A DNA stretch of 64,000 bases, taken from CAWFNW01 sp963817405 (GTDB lineage Bacteria; Actinomycetota; Coriobacteriia; Anaerosomatales; Anaerosomataceae). The stretch covers positions 310,001 to 374,000 of the forward strand of contig CAWFNW010000001.1 in the NCBI GenBank assembly GCA_963817405.1, given 5' to 3'. This document shows, one piece after another, positions 33,003 to 40,478 of the stretch (the first letter of the stretch is position 1; each line of letters opens with the position of its first letter). The position numbers and the translations under genes were made by a program. The notes under the pieces were generated by a model. The model ran no database searches. It was not told the origin of the DNA and saw only the letters and a list, made by a program, of their open reading frames with translations.

Positions 33003-33754
33003 TGGTCGGATCCGCCGAGCCCGCCTCGAGCGGCGAGCACCAGTGCGGGCGCGACCACGCCGGCGGTCTCGGTCCTGAGGACCGTGGGACCGAGCGATAC
33101 GACCCGGGCACCAGACGCGACCATCGCGGCTGCCTCCTGCGGCGTGAAGCCGCCCTCGGGTCCCACGATCACCGCGACTGCGTCAGCAGCATCGGGGCGG
33201 GCGGCGGCGACAGCCGCGCCGATCGACGGCGCGTCGGCGGCCTCCTCCCACGCAAGCAGCATGAGCGCGCACATAGACAGGCCAGCCGGAAGGCTCGCTA
33301 CGTCGACGAGTTCCGCGACCATCGGCACGCGGGCCTGCTGCGACTGCTTCGCTGCCTCCGCGGCGATACGGCGCCAGCGCTCGACCCGCTCAGCTGCCTT
33401 TCGAGCATCAAGCCGCACGACAGAACGCTCGCTTGCAAGCGGCAGGATGCGTTCGACGCCAAGCTCGGTCGCCTGGCGAACGATGAGGTCCATCTTCTCG
33501 CCCTTGGCAAGGCCTTGGACGAGCCAGACCCGCGGCACGTCGGGGCGCGGTAGCGATTGCACGAACGCGGCGCGAACGCCGTCGGCGCCGATCGCGGTCA
33601 ATCGCACCTCGGACGCCTCTCCGCTTGGCTCGACGACGGCGATCTGCGCACCCGTCTCAAGCCGCAGGACATCGCGGAGGTGGTGCACATCAGACGTCGC
33701 GAGTGGCAATGGCTCACCCTCGGCCAACGGGCCCATGAGGAAGAAGCGGTGCAT
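32999..33754 (-). CDS. rsmE: 16S rRNA (uracil-1498-N3)-methyltransferase
   Basis: SPOUT methyltransferase methylating U1498 of 16S rRNA. The PUA-like N-terminus has MHRFFLMGPLAEGE and HHLRDVLRLETGAQI. The SPOUT core has RVWLVQGLAKGEKMDLIVRQ, TELGVERILPL and the trefoil-knot VIVGPEGGFTPQEAA with VSLGPTVLRTETAGVVA. 251 residues is typical. It starts 3 bases after the dnaJ stop and is translationally coupled to mtaB. Confidence 0.95.
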   Translation of the reverse strand: MHRFFLMGPLAEGEPLPLATSDVHHLRDVLRLETGAQIAVVEPSGEASEVRLTAIGADGVRAAFVQSLPRPDVPRVWLVQGLAKGEKMDLIVRQATELGVERILPLASERSVVRLDARKAAERVERWRRIAAEAAKQSQQARVPMVAELVDVASLPAGLSMCALMLLAWEEAADAPSIGAAVAAARPDAADAVAVIVGPEGGFTPQEAAAMVASGARVVSLGPTVLRTETAGVVAPALVLAARGGLGGSDQ

Positions 33755-33757
33755 CCG

Positions 33758-34861
33758 TTACCCGCCGAGCCAGTCCTTGAGCCGCTCGAGCGGCGTCGGT
33801 GCGCCGCTGCCCGTTCCGAACGACTCGCCGAGCTGGCGCAGGAGCTCGCGCTGCTTCTTGTTGAGCTTCTTTGGCGTGTCGACGCGGAGGTGCACGATCA
33901 GGTCGCCCTCGCCACCGCGGATCCGCGGCATGCCCCTGCCACGAAGGCGCACCGTCTCGCCGCTCTGCACGCCTGCGGCGAACGACACCTCTTCTTCGCC
34001 GAAGAGCGCGGGCACACGAATCGTGTCGCCGAGCGACGCCTGGGCGACGTTGATCGACGCCATGGCGTGGAGATCGTCGCCCTCGCGATGGAGGAACTCG
34101 TGCGCGGAGACGCGAACGGTGACGAGCAGGTCGCCCGCGGATGCGCCGCGCACGCCGGCCTCGCCCTTGCCGGGCACGCGGAGCGTAGCGCCGTCGGCGA
34201 TGCCGGCCGGCACCGGGACCGTCACTGACTCACTCACCCGGGTCCTGCCGTCGCCGTGGCACGTCGGGCAGGGGGGGTCGACAACCGAACCGGTCGCACC
34301 ACACCGCTGGCAGGGGCTCATCGACTCCATCGTCCCGAGGATCGTCCGCCGTGCGGTGCGCTGTTGACCCGTGCCGTGGCACGTTGGACACGTCGTGACG
34401 CTGCCACCCGGCGCGGCGCCGGTGGCGTTGCAGGTCGCACAGGGACCGACACGGGTGACGTTGATGTCGCGCTCAACGCCGGACGCAGCCTCCTCGAGCG
34501 TGATGACCATCTGGGCGCGCATGTCGCGCCCCTCAAGCCGGACACGGGCGGTTTGCTGACCGCCGCCGAAGAATGCCGAGAAGATGTCGTCGATGCCGAA
34601 GAAGTCGCCGAAGTCGGCGCCGCCGTTGAACCCGCCTGCACGAGGGTCCGCGGTCCCGAAGCGGTCGTACGTGGAGCGCCGCTCGGGGTCCGAGAGCACC
34701 TCGTACGCCTCGTTCAGCTGCTTGAACTGCTCCTCGGCATTCTCACCGTCCGAGACGTCGGGGTGCGTCTCCCGAGCCTTGCGGCGGAATGCCTTCTTGA
34801 TCTCGTCGGCGGTGGCGTCACGTGCCACGCCAAGCACGTCGTAGTAGTCCACTGGGGGCAC
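33758..34861 (-). CDS. dnaJ: chaperone DnaJ
   Basis: Hsp40 cochaperone that presents substrates to DnaK. J domain residues 4-70 with HPD at 33-35; a Gly/Phe-rich segment with GGFNGGADFGDFFG; four zinc motifs (CATCNATG, CPTCHGTG, CQRCGATG, CPTCHGDG, about residues 142-215); then two C-terminal beta domains with LRVPGKGE and LRGRGMPRIRGG. 367 residues. GTG start 13 bases after hrcA, so it is expressed from the CIRCE-controlled hrcA promoter. grpE and dnaK, usually between hrcA and dnaJ, are absent here. Confidence 0.96.
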   Translation of the reverse strand: MPPVDYYDVLGVARDATADEIKKAFRRKARETHPDVSDGENAEEQFKQLNEAYEVLSDPERRSTYDRFGTADPRAGGFNGGADFGDFFGIDDIFSAFFGGGQQTARVRLEGRDMRAQMVITLEEAASGVERDINVTRVGPCATCNATGAAPGGSVTTCPTCHGTGQQRTARRTILGTMESMSPCQRCGATGSVVDPPCPTCHGDGRTRVSESVTVPVPAGIADGATLRVPGKGEAGVRGASAGDLLVTVRVSAHEFLHREGDDLHAMASINVAQASLGDTIRVPALFGEEEVSFAAGVQSGETVRLRGRGMPRIRGGEGDLIVHLRVDTPKKLNKKQRELLRQLGESFGTGSGAPTPLERLKDWLGG

Positions 34862-34874
34862 GAACGCTCCTGTT

Positions 34875-35897
34875 CTACGTCAGTACGTCGGTGAGCGTGT
34901 CGGCAACCGTGCGAACAGTCGCCATGGCACGCGGGTAGTCCATGCGGGTAGGGCCGATCACGCCGACCAGTCCGGTGCGGTCATCGCTGCCGTACTGGGT
35001 GGCGACGATGCTCACGGTGCCGAGCGCGTCGAGCCGATTCTCGTGACCGATCCTCACCGCGACATCTCGCTCCTGCAAGACCTCCGAGAGCGCGCGCAAC
35101 AGGCCGAGACCGTCTTCCAGAAGGGCGATCACGGGCAGCGCCACGCCGGGGTCCGCGAACTCGGGCTGGGTGAGTAGCGCCGCCATGCCACCGGTCACCA
35201 CGCGATCCGCGTCGGCTTCTTTCAGGCAGTCCACCACCTCATCGAGCACGCGCAGCGTCACGCGCGCGAACAGGTCTCCGTGCGCCGATGTGGACTTGCG
35301 GAAGCCGAGCACGTCCTCGCCGACCTTGTCCTCCAACATCGCGGTCAGGTACCGCTCGACCTCGGCGAACACCTCCGCCGTCACGGACATCTCGAAGTCT
35401 ACCGAGCGGTTGGCGACCTGCCCTGAGTCCGTCACGACGACGACGAGCGCACGCCTCTCGCCGAGCGGAACGACCGAGACCCGGCGCATCCGCGCACGCC
35501 GGAGCGCCGGAGCTGCAACCACGGCGACGTAGTTCGTGAAGCGCGAGAGCAGGGTCGAGGTCTGCCGCATCACGTCGGCGAGTTCATGCTCGAGCGCCAC
35601 GTACGCCTCGTGAATACGCTGGATCTCTCCGGAGGAGAGGCCCGCCGTCGGGATCGCTTCTTGAAACGCATCAACGAACGCCCGGTAGCCGGCGTCGGTC
35701 GGGATACGCCCCGCCGACACGTGCGGCTGCCAGAGGTAGCCCGCTTCCTCGAGGCCGCAGAGCTCGCTCCTCACGGTCGCCGGCGAGCAGCGCAGGGCGT
35801 GGCGCTCGACAAGCACCTTCGACCCGACTGGTTGTCCCGTATTGACGTATTCCTCCACGAGCGCGGCGAGCACTGCCTGGCGACGGCTGCTGAGCAT
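34875..35897 (-). CDS. hrcA: heat-inducible transcription repressor HrcA
   Basis: Represses class I heat-shock genes by binding CIRCE with help from GroEL. N-terminal winged helix: LSSRRQAVLAALVEEYVNTG, QPVGSKVLVE and SPATVRSELCGLEEAGYL. The C-terminal GAF-like region ends with GVIGPTRMDYPRAMATVRTV. 340 residues. Two tandem ATG codons occur; the second (35895-35897) is 5 bases after GGGAG and is preferred. The perfect CIRCE operator 14 bases upstream shows autoregulation. It forms an operon with dnaJ. Confidence 0.95.
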   Translation of the reverse strand: MLSSRRQAVLAALVEEYVNTGQPVGSKVLVERHALRCSPATVRSELCGLEEAGYLWQPHVSAGRIPTDAGYRAFVDAFQEAIPTAGLSSGEIQRIHEAYVALEHELADVMRQTSTLLSRFTNYVAVVAAPALRRARMRRVSVVPLGERRALVVVVTDSGQVANRSVDFEMSVTAEVFAEVERYLTAMLEDKVGEDVLGFRKSTSAHGDLFARVTLRVLDEVVDCLKEADADRVVTGGMAALLTQPEFADPGVALPVIALLEDGLGLLRALSEVLQERDVAVRIGHENRLDALGTVSIVATQYGSDDRTGLVGVIGPTRMDYPRAMATVRTVADTLTDVLT

Positions 35898-35910
35898 CAT
35901 CACTCCCGAG

Positions 35911-35937
35911 TTGGCACTCGGTCTGACCGAGTGCCAA
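35911..35937. promoter_or_regulatory. CIRCE operator, binding site for HrcA
   Basis: TTGGCACTC-N9-GAGTGCCAA, a perfect 9-9-9 inverted repeat; the consensus is TTAGCACTC-N9-GAGTGCTAA, so both halves carry the same symmetric A-to-G/T-to-C change. It lies between the -10 hexamer and the hrcA start, where bound repressor would block initiation. Confidence 0.95.
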
Positions 35938-35940
35938 GAG

Positions 35941-35970
35941 ATGGTAGCACGCGCGCCGAGGGGCTGTGAA
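35941..35970 (-). promoter_or_regulatory. hrcA-dnaJ promoter
   Basis: Minus strand TTCACA (35970-35965), 18-base spacer, TACCAT (35946-35941). The CIRCE operator begins 3 bases downstream of the -10, so the start site lies inside the operator. Confidence 0.5.
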
Positions 35971-36006
35971 TCTCGTGACCGCGCGGCCGCCCCGCGCGCC
36001 GTAGGG

Positions 36007-37224
36007 CTACTCGCCCGCCCACACGGCGCCGAAGACCTCATTCGCCAACAGCCAGCCACGGCGCGTGAGGCGCCAACAGCCGCCCGCTCGCTCGACGAGC
36101 CCCATCGGAGCGAGACGCTCGAGTGCACCGGTCACGCCGGCTCCTTCGACGGCGCCCTCGGAGACACCGCGCGTGAGCCTCAAGCCGAGCATGACGTCTT
36201 CCCGAAGCGCGTCGCTCGCGGATAGCACCTCGAGGTCGATGCGCGGCATGACGGTGAGTCCGGCGTCCAGGTCGCAGGCCACGGAGTAACGCACGCGGGC
36301 CGCGTCAACTCCTTCGGGAACCAGGATCCCGGCCGCCCGCGCGGTCGATGCCGCGAACATGCCGTGGGCACCGGGGCCGACGCCCAGGTACTCGCGTCCG
36401 GTCCAGTACGCGGTGTTGTGGCGCGATTCGGCGCCGGGGCGGGCGTAGTTGGCGATCTCATAGCGATGGAAACCCGCGTCGGTGAGCATCTGCTCGGCAG
36501 CAAGCAGCAGGTCGGCGGCGACGTCCGGGTCGGGCTCGTCGACCTCGCCGATCACTGCCGCGGCGGCAAGCGGCGTTCCCGCCTCGAGTGACAGCGGGTA
36601 GACGGAAACGTGCTCCGCTCCCGTCCCGATCGCGCCGGTGAGCGTTCGGGCCCACGAACGGAGCTCCTGCCCGGGAAGTCCGCACATGAGATCGACCGAG
36701 AGCGCGAGGCCCGCGGCCCTGACTGCCTGGGCCGCGCCGAGCGCCTGGGCTGGATCGTGGAGTCGTCCCAGCGTCTTGAGCTCATCCGCATCGAGGCTCT
36801 GCACCCCAACGCTGACGCGCGTCACCCCTGCATCGGCCAGTGCGTCGCACAGCTCGGCATCGAGCGAGTCGGGGTTAGCCTCGACGGTTACCTCCGCACC
36901 GGCTGCCAGACCGAAGCGCTCGGTGAGGCTCGCGACCAGTCCGGGCAGGTAGGCTCGGAGCACCGTGGGAGTCCCGCCGCCCACGTAGAGCGTCTCGAGG
37001 GCACGTGGGGCAAGGCCTCGCTCTAGCCAGGCGGCCGCCTGAGTGAGGAGGCCATCAGCGACCTGGGACGGCGATACCGGCGCGTGTGCGGCGGCAACCG
37101 AGAAGAAGTCGCAGTACGAACACTTCTCGGCGCAGAGCGGGACGTGGACGTAGAGGTGCGCCGGCACGGAAGGTGTATCACCCGGCGCGACCGGAAACGG
37201 ATCGGTGTCGGCTGCGCTACTCAT
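36007..37224 (-). CDS. hemW: radical SAM haem chaperone HemW (coproporphyrinogen oxidase-like)
   Basis: HemN-like radical SAM protein that binds haem and delivers it to respiratory enzymes rather than oxidising coproporphyrinogen. The triad is in CAEKCSYCDFFS (C-x3-C-x2-C), followed by LETLYVGGGTPTVL, VTVEANPDSLDAEL, VSVGVQSLDADEL and LSVDLMCGLPGQ. A HemN C-terminal domain is present. The extra cysteine after the triad found in HemN is missing, which favours HemW. 405 residues. ATG start overlaps the lepA stop by eight bases. In an organism with a 17-haem cytochrome a haem chaperone is apt. Confidence 0.92.
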   Translation of the reverse strand: MSSAADTDPFPVAPGDTPSVPAHLYVHVPLCAEKCSYCDFFSVAAAHAPVSPSQVADGLLTQAAAWLERGLAPRALETLYVGGGTPTVLRAYLPGLVASLTERFGLAAGAEVTVEANPDSLDAELCDALADAGVTRVSVGVQSLDADELKTLGRLHDPAQALGAAQAVRAAGLALSVDLMCGLPGQELRSWARTLTGAIGTGAEHVSVYPLSLEAGTPLAAAAVIGEVDEPDPDVAADLLLAAEQMLTDAGFHRYEIANYARPGAESRHNTAYWTGREYLGVGPGAHGMFAASTARAAGILVPEGVDAARVRYSVACDLDAGLTVMPRIDLEVLSASDALREDVMLGLRLTRGVSEGAVEGAGVTGALERLAPMGLVERAGGCWRLTRRGWLLANEVFGAVWAGE

Positions 37225-39019
37225 CCACTTTGAGAATCGCCAGGAACGCCTCTTGGGGAACTTCCACCGAGCCGACGTTCTTCATCCGCTTCTTACCGGC
37301 CTTCTGCTTCTCAAGGAGCTTGCGCTTGCGGGAGATGTCGCCGCCGTAGCACTTGGCCAGCACGTCCTTGCGCTTTGCCCGGACGGTCTCGCGCGCGAGA
37401 ATACGCCCGCCGATGGCTGCCTGGATGGGCACCTCGAAGAGCTGCCGCGGGATGATCTCACGGAGCTTCTCGGTGAGCACCTTGCCGCGCGCGTAGGCCT
37501 TCTCTCTGTGCACGATGAACGAGAGCGCGTCGACGGGCTTGCCGGCCAAGAGGATGTCGAGCTTCACGAGTTCGCTCGGCCGGTAGCCGATGTATTCGTA
37601 GTCGAGCGAGGCGTACCCCTTCGTCTTGCTCTTGAGCTGGTCGAAGAAGTCCATGATGAGCTCGGAGAGCGGCATCTCGTAGTGCATGTCGACCGTCGTC
37701 GCCGAGAGGTACTGCATGTCCTTGAACGTCGCTCGGCGGCTTTCGGCGAGCTCCATCACCGCGCCGACGTAGTCAGGCGGGACGAGGACGGTCGCCTTCA
37801 GGTACGGCTCCTCGACTCGGTCGACCGCGCCCGGATCGGGCATGTCCTGCGGTGAGTGGACCTCCACCATCTGGCCGTTCATCTTGTACGCGTGGTACTC
37901 CACCGAGGGAGCGGTCGCGAGCAGGTCCAGGTCGAACTCGCGCTCCAGCCGCTCCTTGATGACCTCCATGTGGAGAAGACCGAGGAAACCGACACGGAAC
38001 CCAAATCCGAGTGCGTGACTGCTCTCCGGCTCGTAGATGAGCGCCGGGTCGTTGAGCTTCAGCTTGTCGAGCGCGTCCCGGAGCTCCGGGTACTGGTCTC
38101 CGTCGATCGGGAAGATGCCCGTGAAGACCATCGGCTTGACCTCGCGGTAGCCGGGAAGCGGCTTGGTGGCGCCATGCTTCGCAAGCGTGACGGTGTCGCC
38201 GACCTTCACGAGCGATGGGTCCTTGAGCCCGGTGATGAGGTAGCCGACCTCACCGACGCCGATCTCCTCCACCGGGATGTTCGCCGGCCGTCTGACGCCA
38301 ACCTCTTCGACGTCGGTCGTCACCCCGGTTGCCATCATGCGGACCTTGAGGCCCTTCGTGACGCTCCCGTCGATGACGCGGATGAGCGCCACGACACCGC
38401 GGTACATGTCGAAGTACGAGTCGAAGATGAGCGCCTTGAGCGGAGCCTCCGGATCGCCCACCGGGTGTGGGACGCGCGCCACGACAGCCTCAAGCGCCTC
38501 GCGCACACCCTCGCCGCTCTTGCCGCTCGTGAGCACCGCCTCGTCCGCGGGCACGGCGAGCGCCTCCTCGATCTCGTGCCGCACGCGCTCGGGGTCGGCG
38601 GCGGGCAAGTCGATCTTGTTGATGAGCGGGATGATCTCCAGGTGCGCGTTCATCGCCATGAGCGCGTTCGCGACCGTCTGAGCCTCGACACCCTGCGTGG
38701 CGTCGACGACGAGCAGCACGCCCTCGCACGCCTGGAGTGAACGCGAGACCTCGTAGGTGAAGTCCACGTGCCCCGGCGTGTCGATGAGGTTCAGCTGGTA
38801 CGTCTGGCCATCGAGAGCGTCGTACATCACTCGGACGGCTTGCGCCTTGATCGTGATGCCTCGCTCGCGCTCGATATCCATGGAGTCAAGCACCTGCTCG
38901 ACCATGTCCCGGTCCTCAACCGTATGGGTGAGTTGCAGGATGCGGTCCGCAAGTGTCGACTTCCCGTGATCGATGTGCGCGATGATCGAGAAGTTCCGTA
39001 TGTGTGTGGGGTCAGTCAT
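37217..39019 (-). CDS. lepA: elongation factor 4 (LepA)
   Basis: Ribosomal GTPase that can back-translocate the ribosome and assists initiation and assembly. GTPase motifs AHIDHGKSTLADRI, DTPGHVDFTYEVSRSL and NKIDLPAADPERV are present, as are the EF-G-like domains and the LepA C-terminus with the basic RKRKLLEKQKAGKKRMK. 600 residues is exact for the family. The extended -10 TGCTAGACT lies at 39037-39029 and puts transcription only a few bases before the ATG, with no Shine-Dalgarno between, so the mRNA is probably leaderless. Confidence 0.97.
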   Translation of the reverse strand: MTDPTHIRNFSIIAHIDHGKSTLADRILQLTHTVEDRDMVEQVLDSMDIERERGITIKAQAVRVMYDALDGQTYQLNLIDTPGHVDFTYEVSRSLQACEGVLLVVDATQGVEAQTVANALMAMNAHLEIIPLINKIDLPAADPERVRHEIEEALAVPADEAVLTSGKSGEGVREALEAVVARVPHPVGDPEAPLKALIFDSYFDMYRGVVALIRVIDGSVTKGLKVRMMATGVTTDVEEVGVRRPANIPVEEIGVGEVGYLITGLKDPSLVKVGDTVTLAKHGATKPLPGYREVKPMVFTGIFPIDGDQYPELRDALDKLKLNDPALIYEPESSHALGFGFRVGFLGLLHMEVIKERLEREFDLDLLATAPSVEYHAYKMNGQMVEVHSPQDMPDPGAVDRVEEPYLKATVLVPPDYVGAVMELAESRRATFKDMQYLSATTVDMHYEMPLSELIMDFFDQLKSKTKGYASLDYEYIGYRPSELVKLDILLAGKPVDALSFIVHREKAYARGKVLTEKLREIIPRQLFEVPIQAAIGGRILARETVRAKRKDVLAKCYGGDISRKRKLLEKQKAGKKRMKNVGSVEVPQEAFLAILKVDE

Positions 39020-39028
39020 CGGAGGGTT

Positions 39029-39037
39029 AGTCTAGCA
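39029..39037 (-). promoter_or_regulatory. extended -10 element for lepA
   Basis: Minus strand TGC-TAGACT ending 9 bases before the lepA ATG. The sequence between is AACCCTCCG, which contains no ribosome binding site. Transcription would start about 2-4 bases before the ATG. Confidence 0.45.
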
Positions 39038-39124
39038 GGGCGTCCGAGCGCGCGACAGTGCCAGAGCGCCGTGACGGAGCCGTCGCACTGAGTCCCGAAG
39101 AACGGAGCCCGTCAATGCCAATTG

Positions 39125-39154
39125 TTGGCGACACCCGGAACCGTGTGATACCAT
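39125..39154 (+). promoter_or_regulatory. possible rpsT promoter
   Basis: TTGGCG (39125-39130), 18-base spacer, TACCAT (39149-39154), 65 bases before the rpsT start. It is the only clear pair in the divergent lepA-rpsT region on this strand. Confidence 0.4.
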
Positions 39155-39218
39155 AGCCCGGTTCGTCCGCACCCCACTGCGACGGGCACCACCGAAGCAT
39201 CCGGAAGGAACAGAGAAC

Positions 39219-39485
39219 GTGGCCAACATCAAGAGCCAGAAGAAGCGCATCCTCACCAACGAGAAGGCGCGACTCCGCAACAAGTCCGTCAAGTCCGCGC
39301 TCAAGACCGTCGTGCGCCGAGTTGACGAGGCGGTCGCCGCAGGCGACAAGACCACCGCTGCCGAGGCTGCGCAGAAGGCGTCGCGCGCACTCGACAAGGC
39401 TGCCAGCAAGGGCGTCATCCACAAGAACCAGGCGGCCAACCGCAAGTCGGGCGTCATGAACAAGGTGAACTCGCTGGAGGGCTAG
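39219..39485 (+). CDS. rpsT: 30S ribosomal protein S20
   Basis: Primary 16S rRNA-binding protein of the small subunit. 88 residues, highly basic and helical: ANIKSQKKRILTNEKARLRN, KSVKSALKTVVRRVDEA, then KGVIHKNQAANRKSG near the C-terminus, all S20 signatures. GTG start behind GGAAGGAAC. It is oriented against its neighbours: divergent from lepA and convergent with holA, whose stop is only 3 bases away. The reversed orientation of rpsT in this block is also seen in Bacillus. Confidence 0.97.
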   Translation: MANIKSQKKRILTNEKARLRNKSVKSALKTVVRRVDEAVAAGDKTTAAEAAQKASRALDKAASKGVIHKNQAANRKSGVMNKVNSLEG

Positions 39486-39488
39486 TCC

Positions 39489-40478
39489 CTAGCGGCGAGC
39501 GCGACGTCCGCAGGTCGCGAGCAGCCAGCGTTCGAACACGAGCCGGGGATCTCCCTGGCTCGTCTTCATTCTCCCCTCAGCCTCGGCTGCTGTCTTGAGG
39601 GCACCCACAAGCTCCTCGTCGCTGAAGCCCGCAGCCTGGCGCGCGACATTCCGGATCTGCCACGGCGCCATCCGCAGCTCGGACGCGAGATCCTTTTCGG
39701 TTGTGCCCCGCTCCCGGAGCGCGGACACACTCATGAGTGAACGGATGTGCCGCACGGCCATGGCGTGCACACCGTTGATTGACTCGCCGGCCACCAGGAG
39801 CCCGGCGAGGAGTCTGAGCGCGGTCGCGCAGTCGCGCGACCCCATTGCGTCGAGGAACTCGAAGATGGACGGCGCGGCGGTCTCGGCAACGACCGCTTCG
39901 ACGTCCTCCCGGGTCAGCGCCTGACGCTCGCCGGCATAGGCGACGATCTTGTCGGCCTCGCTCTGAAGTCGACGGAGGTCCTTGCCGACCGCGCGGACGA
40001 GCACCTCGGCCGCGTCGCGCGGTAGCTGCCGATCCATCGACTTGAACAGGCTCATCACCCAACCGGGCAGCTCAGAGCTCTTGGGTGCGGCGTACTCCGA
40101 GACCGCGCCGACTCGCTCGAGCGTCTTGTACAAGCGTGAGTTCTTTGCGAGCGACGAAGCGACCAACACCAGCACCGAGAAGGGTGCAGGGTTCTCGGCG
40201 TACGCCACCAGCGGCGGATGTTGGTCCGTCGGCATCCGGTCCACATCGCGCACGATGACCATGCGCCGCTCGGACAGGAACGGCATCGTGTTCGCGGCAG
40301 CCACGATGTCGTCGCCAGAGGCGGACGGGCCCTCGAACGTATCGAAATCGAGCTCCTCACCGCCGCCTGCTTCGAGCACCATCTCGCGCAGCCGGCGGAG
40401 GGCGCGCTCGAGGAGCAGGTCCTCCTTCCCGTGGATGAGGTAGACCGGCTTGAGCGCCGCAATTCGCGTTTCTGCCAC
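39489..40478 (-). CDS. holA: DNA polymerase III delta subunit
   Basis: Clamp-loader wrench subunit that opens the beta clamp. N-terminal KPVYLIHGKEDLLLERAL, then FDTFEGPSASGDDIVAAANT with MPFLSERRMVIVRDVDRMP, and later LRRLQSEADKIVAYAG, all delta signatures; AAA-like domains followed by a C-terminal collar. 329 residues. Start GTG 40476-40478 is seven bases after GGAGG. Because the conserved N-terminus begins there, the 122-base overlap with the end of comEC is real and not a start-site error. Confidence 0.92.
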   Translation of the reverse strand: MAETRIAALKPVYLIHGKEDLLLERALRRLREMVLEAGGGEELDFDTFEGPSASGDDIVAAANTMPFLSERRMVIVRDVDRMPTDQHPPLVAYAENPAPFSVLVLVASSLAKNSRLYKTLERVGAVSEYAAPKSSELPGWVMSLFKSMDRQLPRDAAEVLVRAVGKDLRRLQSEADKIVAYAGERQALTREDVEAVVAETAAPSIFEFLDAMGSRDCATALRLLAGLLVAGESINGVHAMAVRHIRSLMSVSALRERGTTEKDLASELRMAPWQIRNVARQAAGFSDEELVGALKTAAEAEGRMKTSQGDPRLVFERWLLATCGRRARR

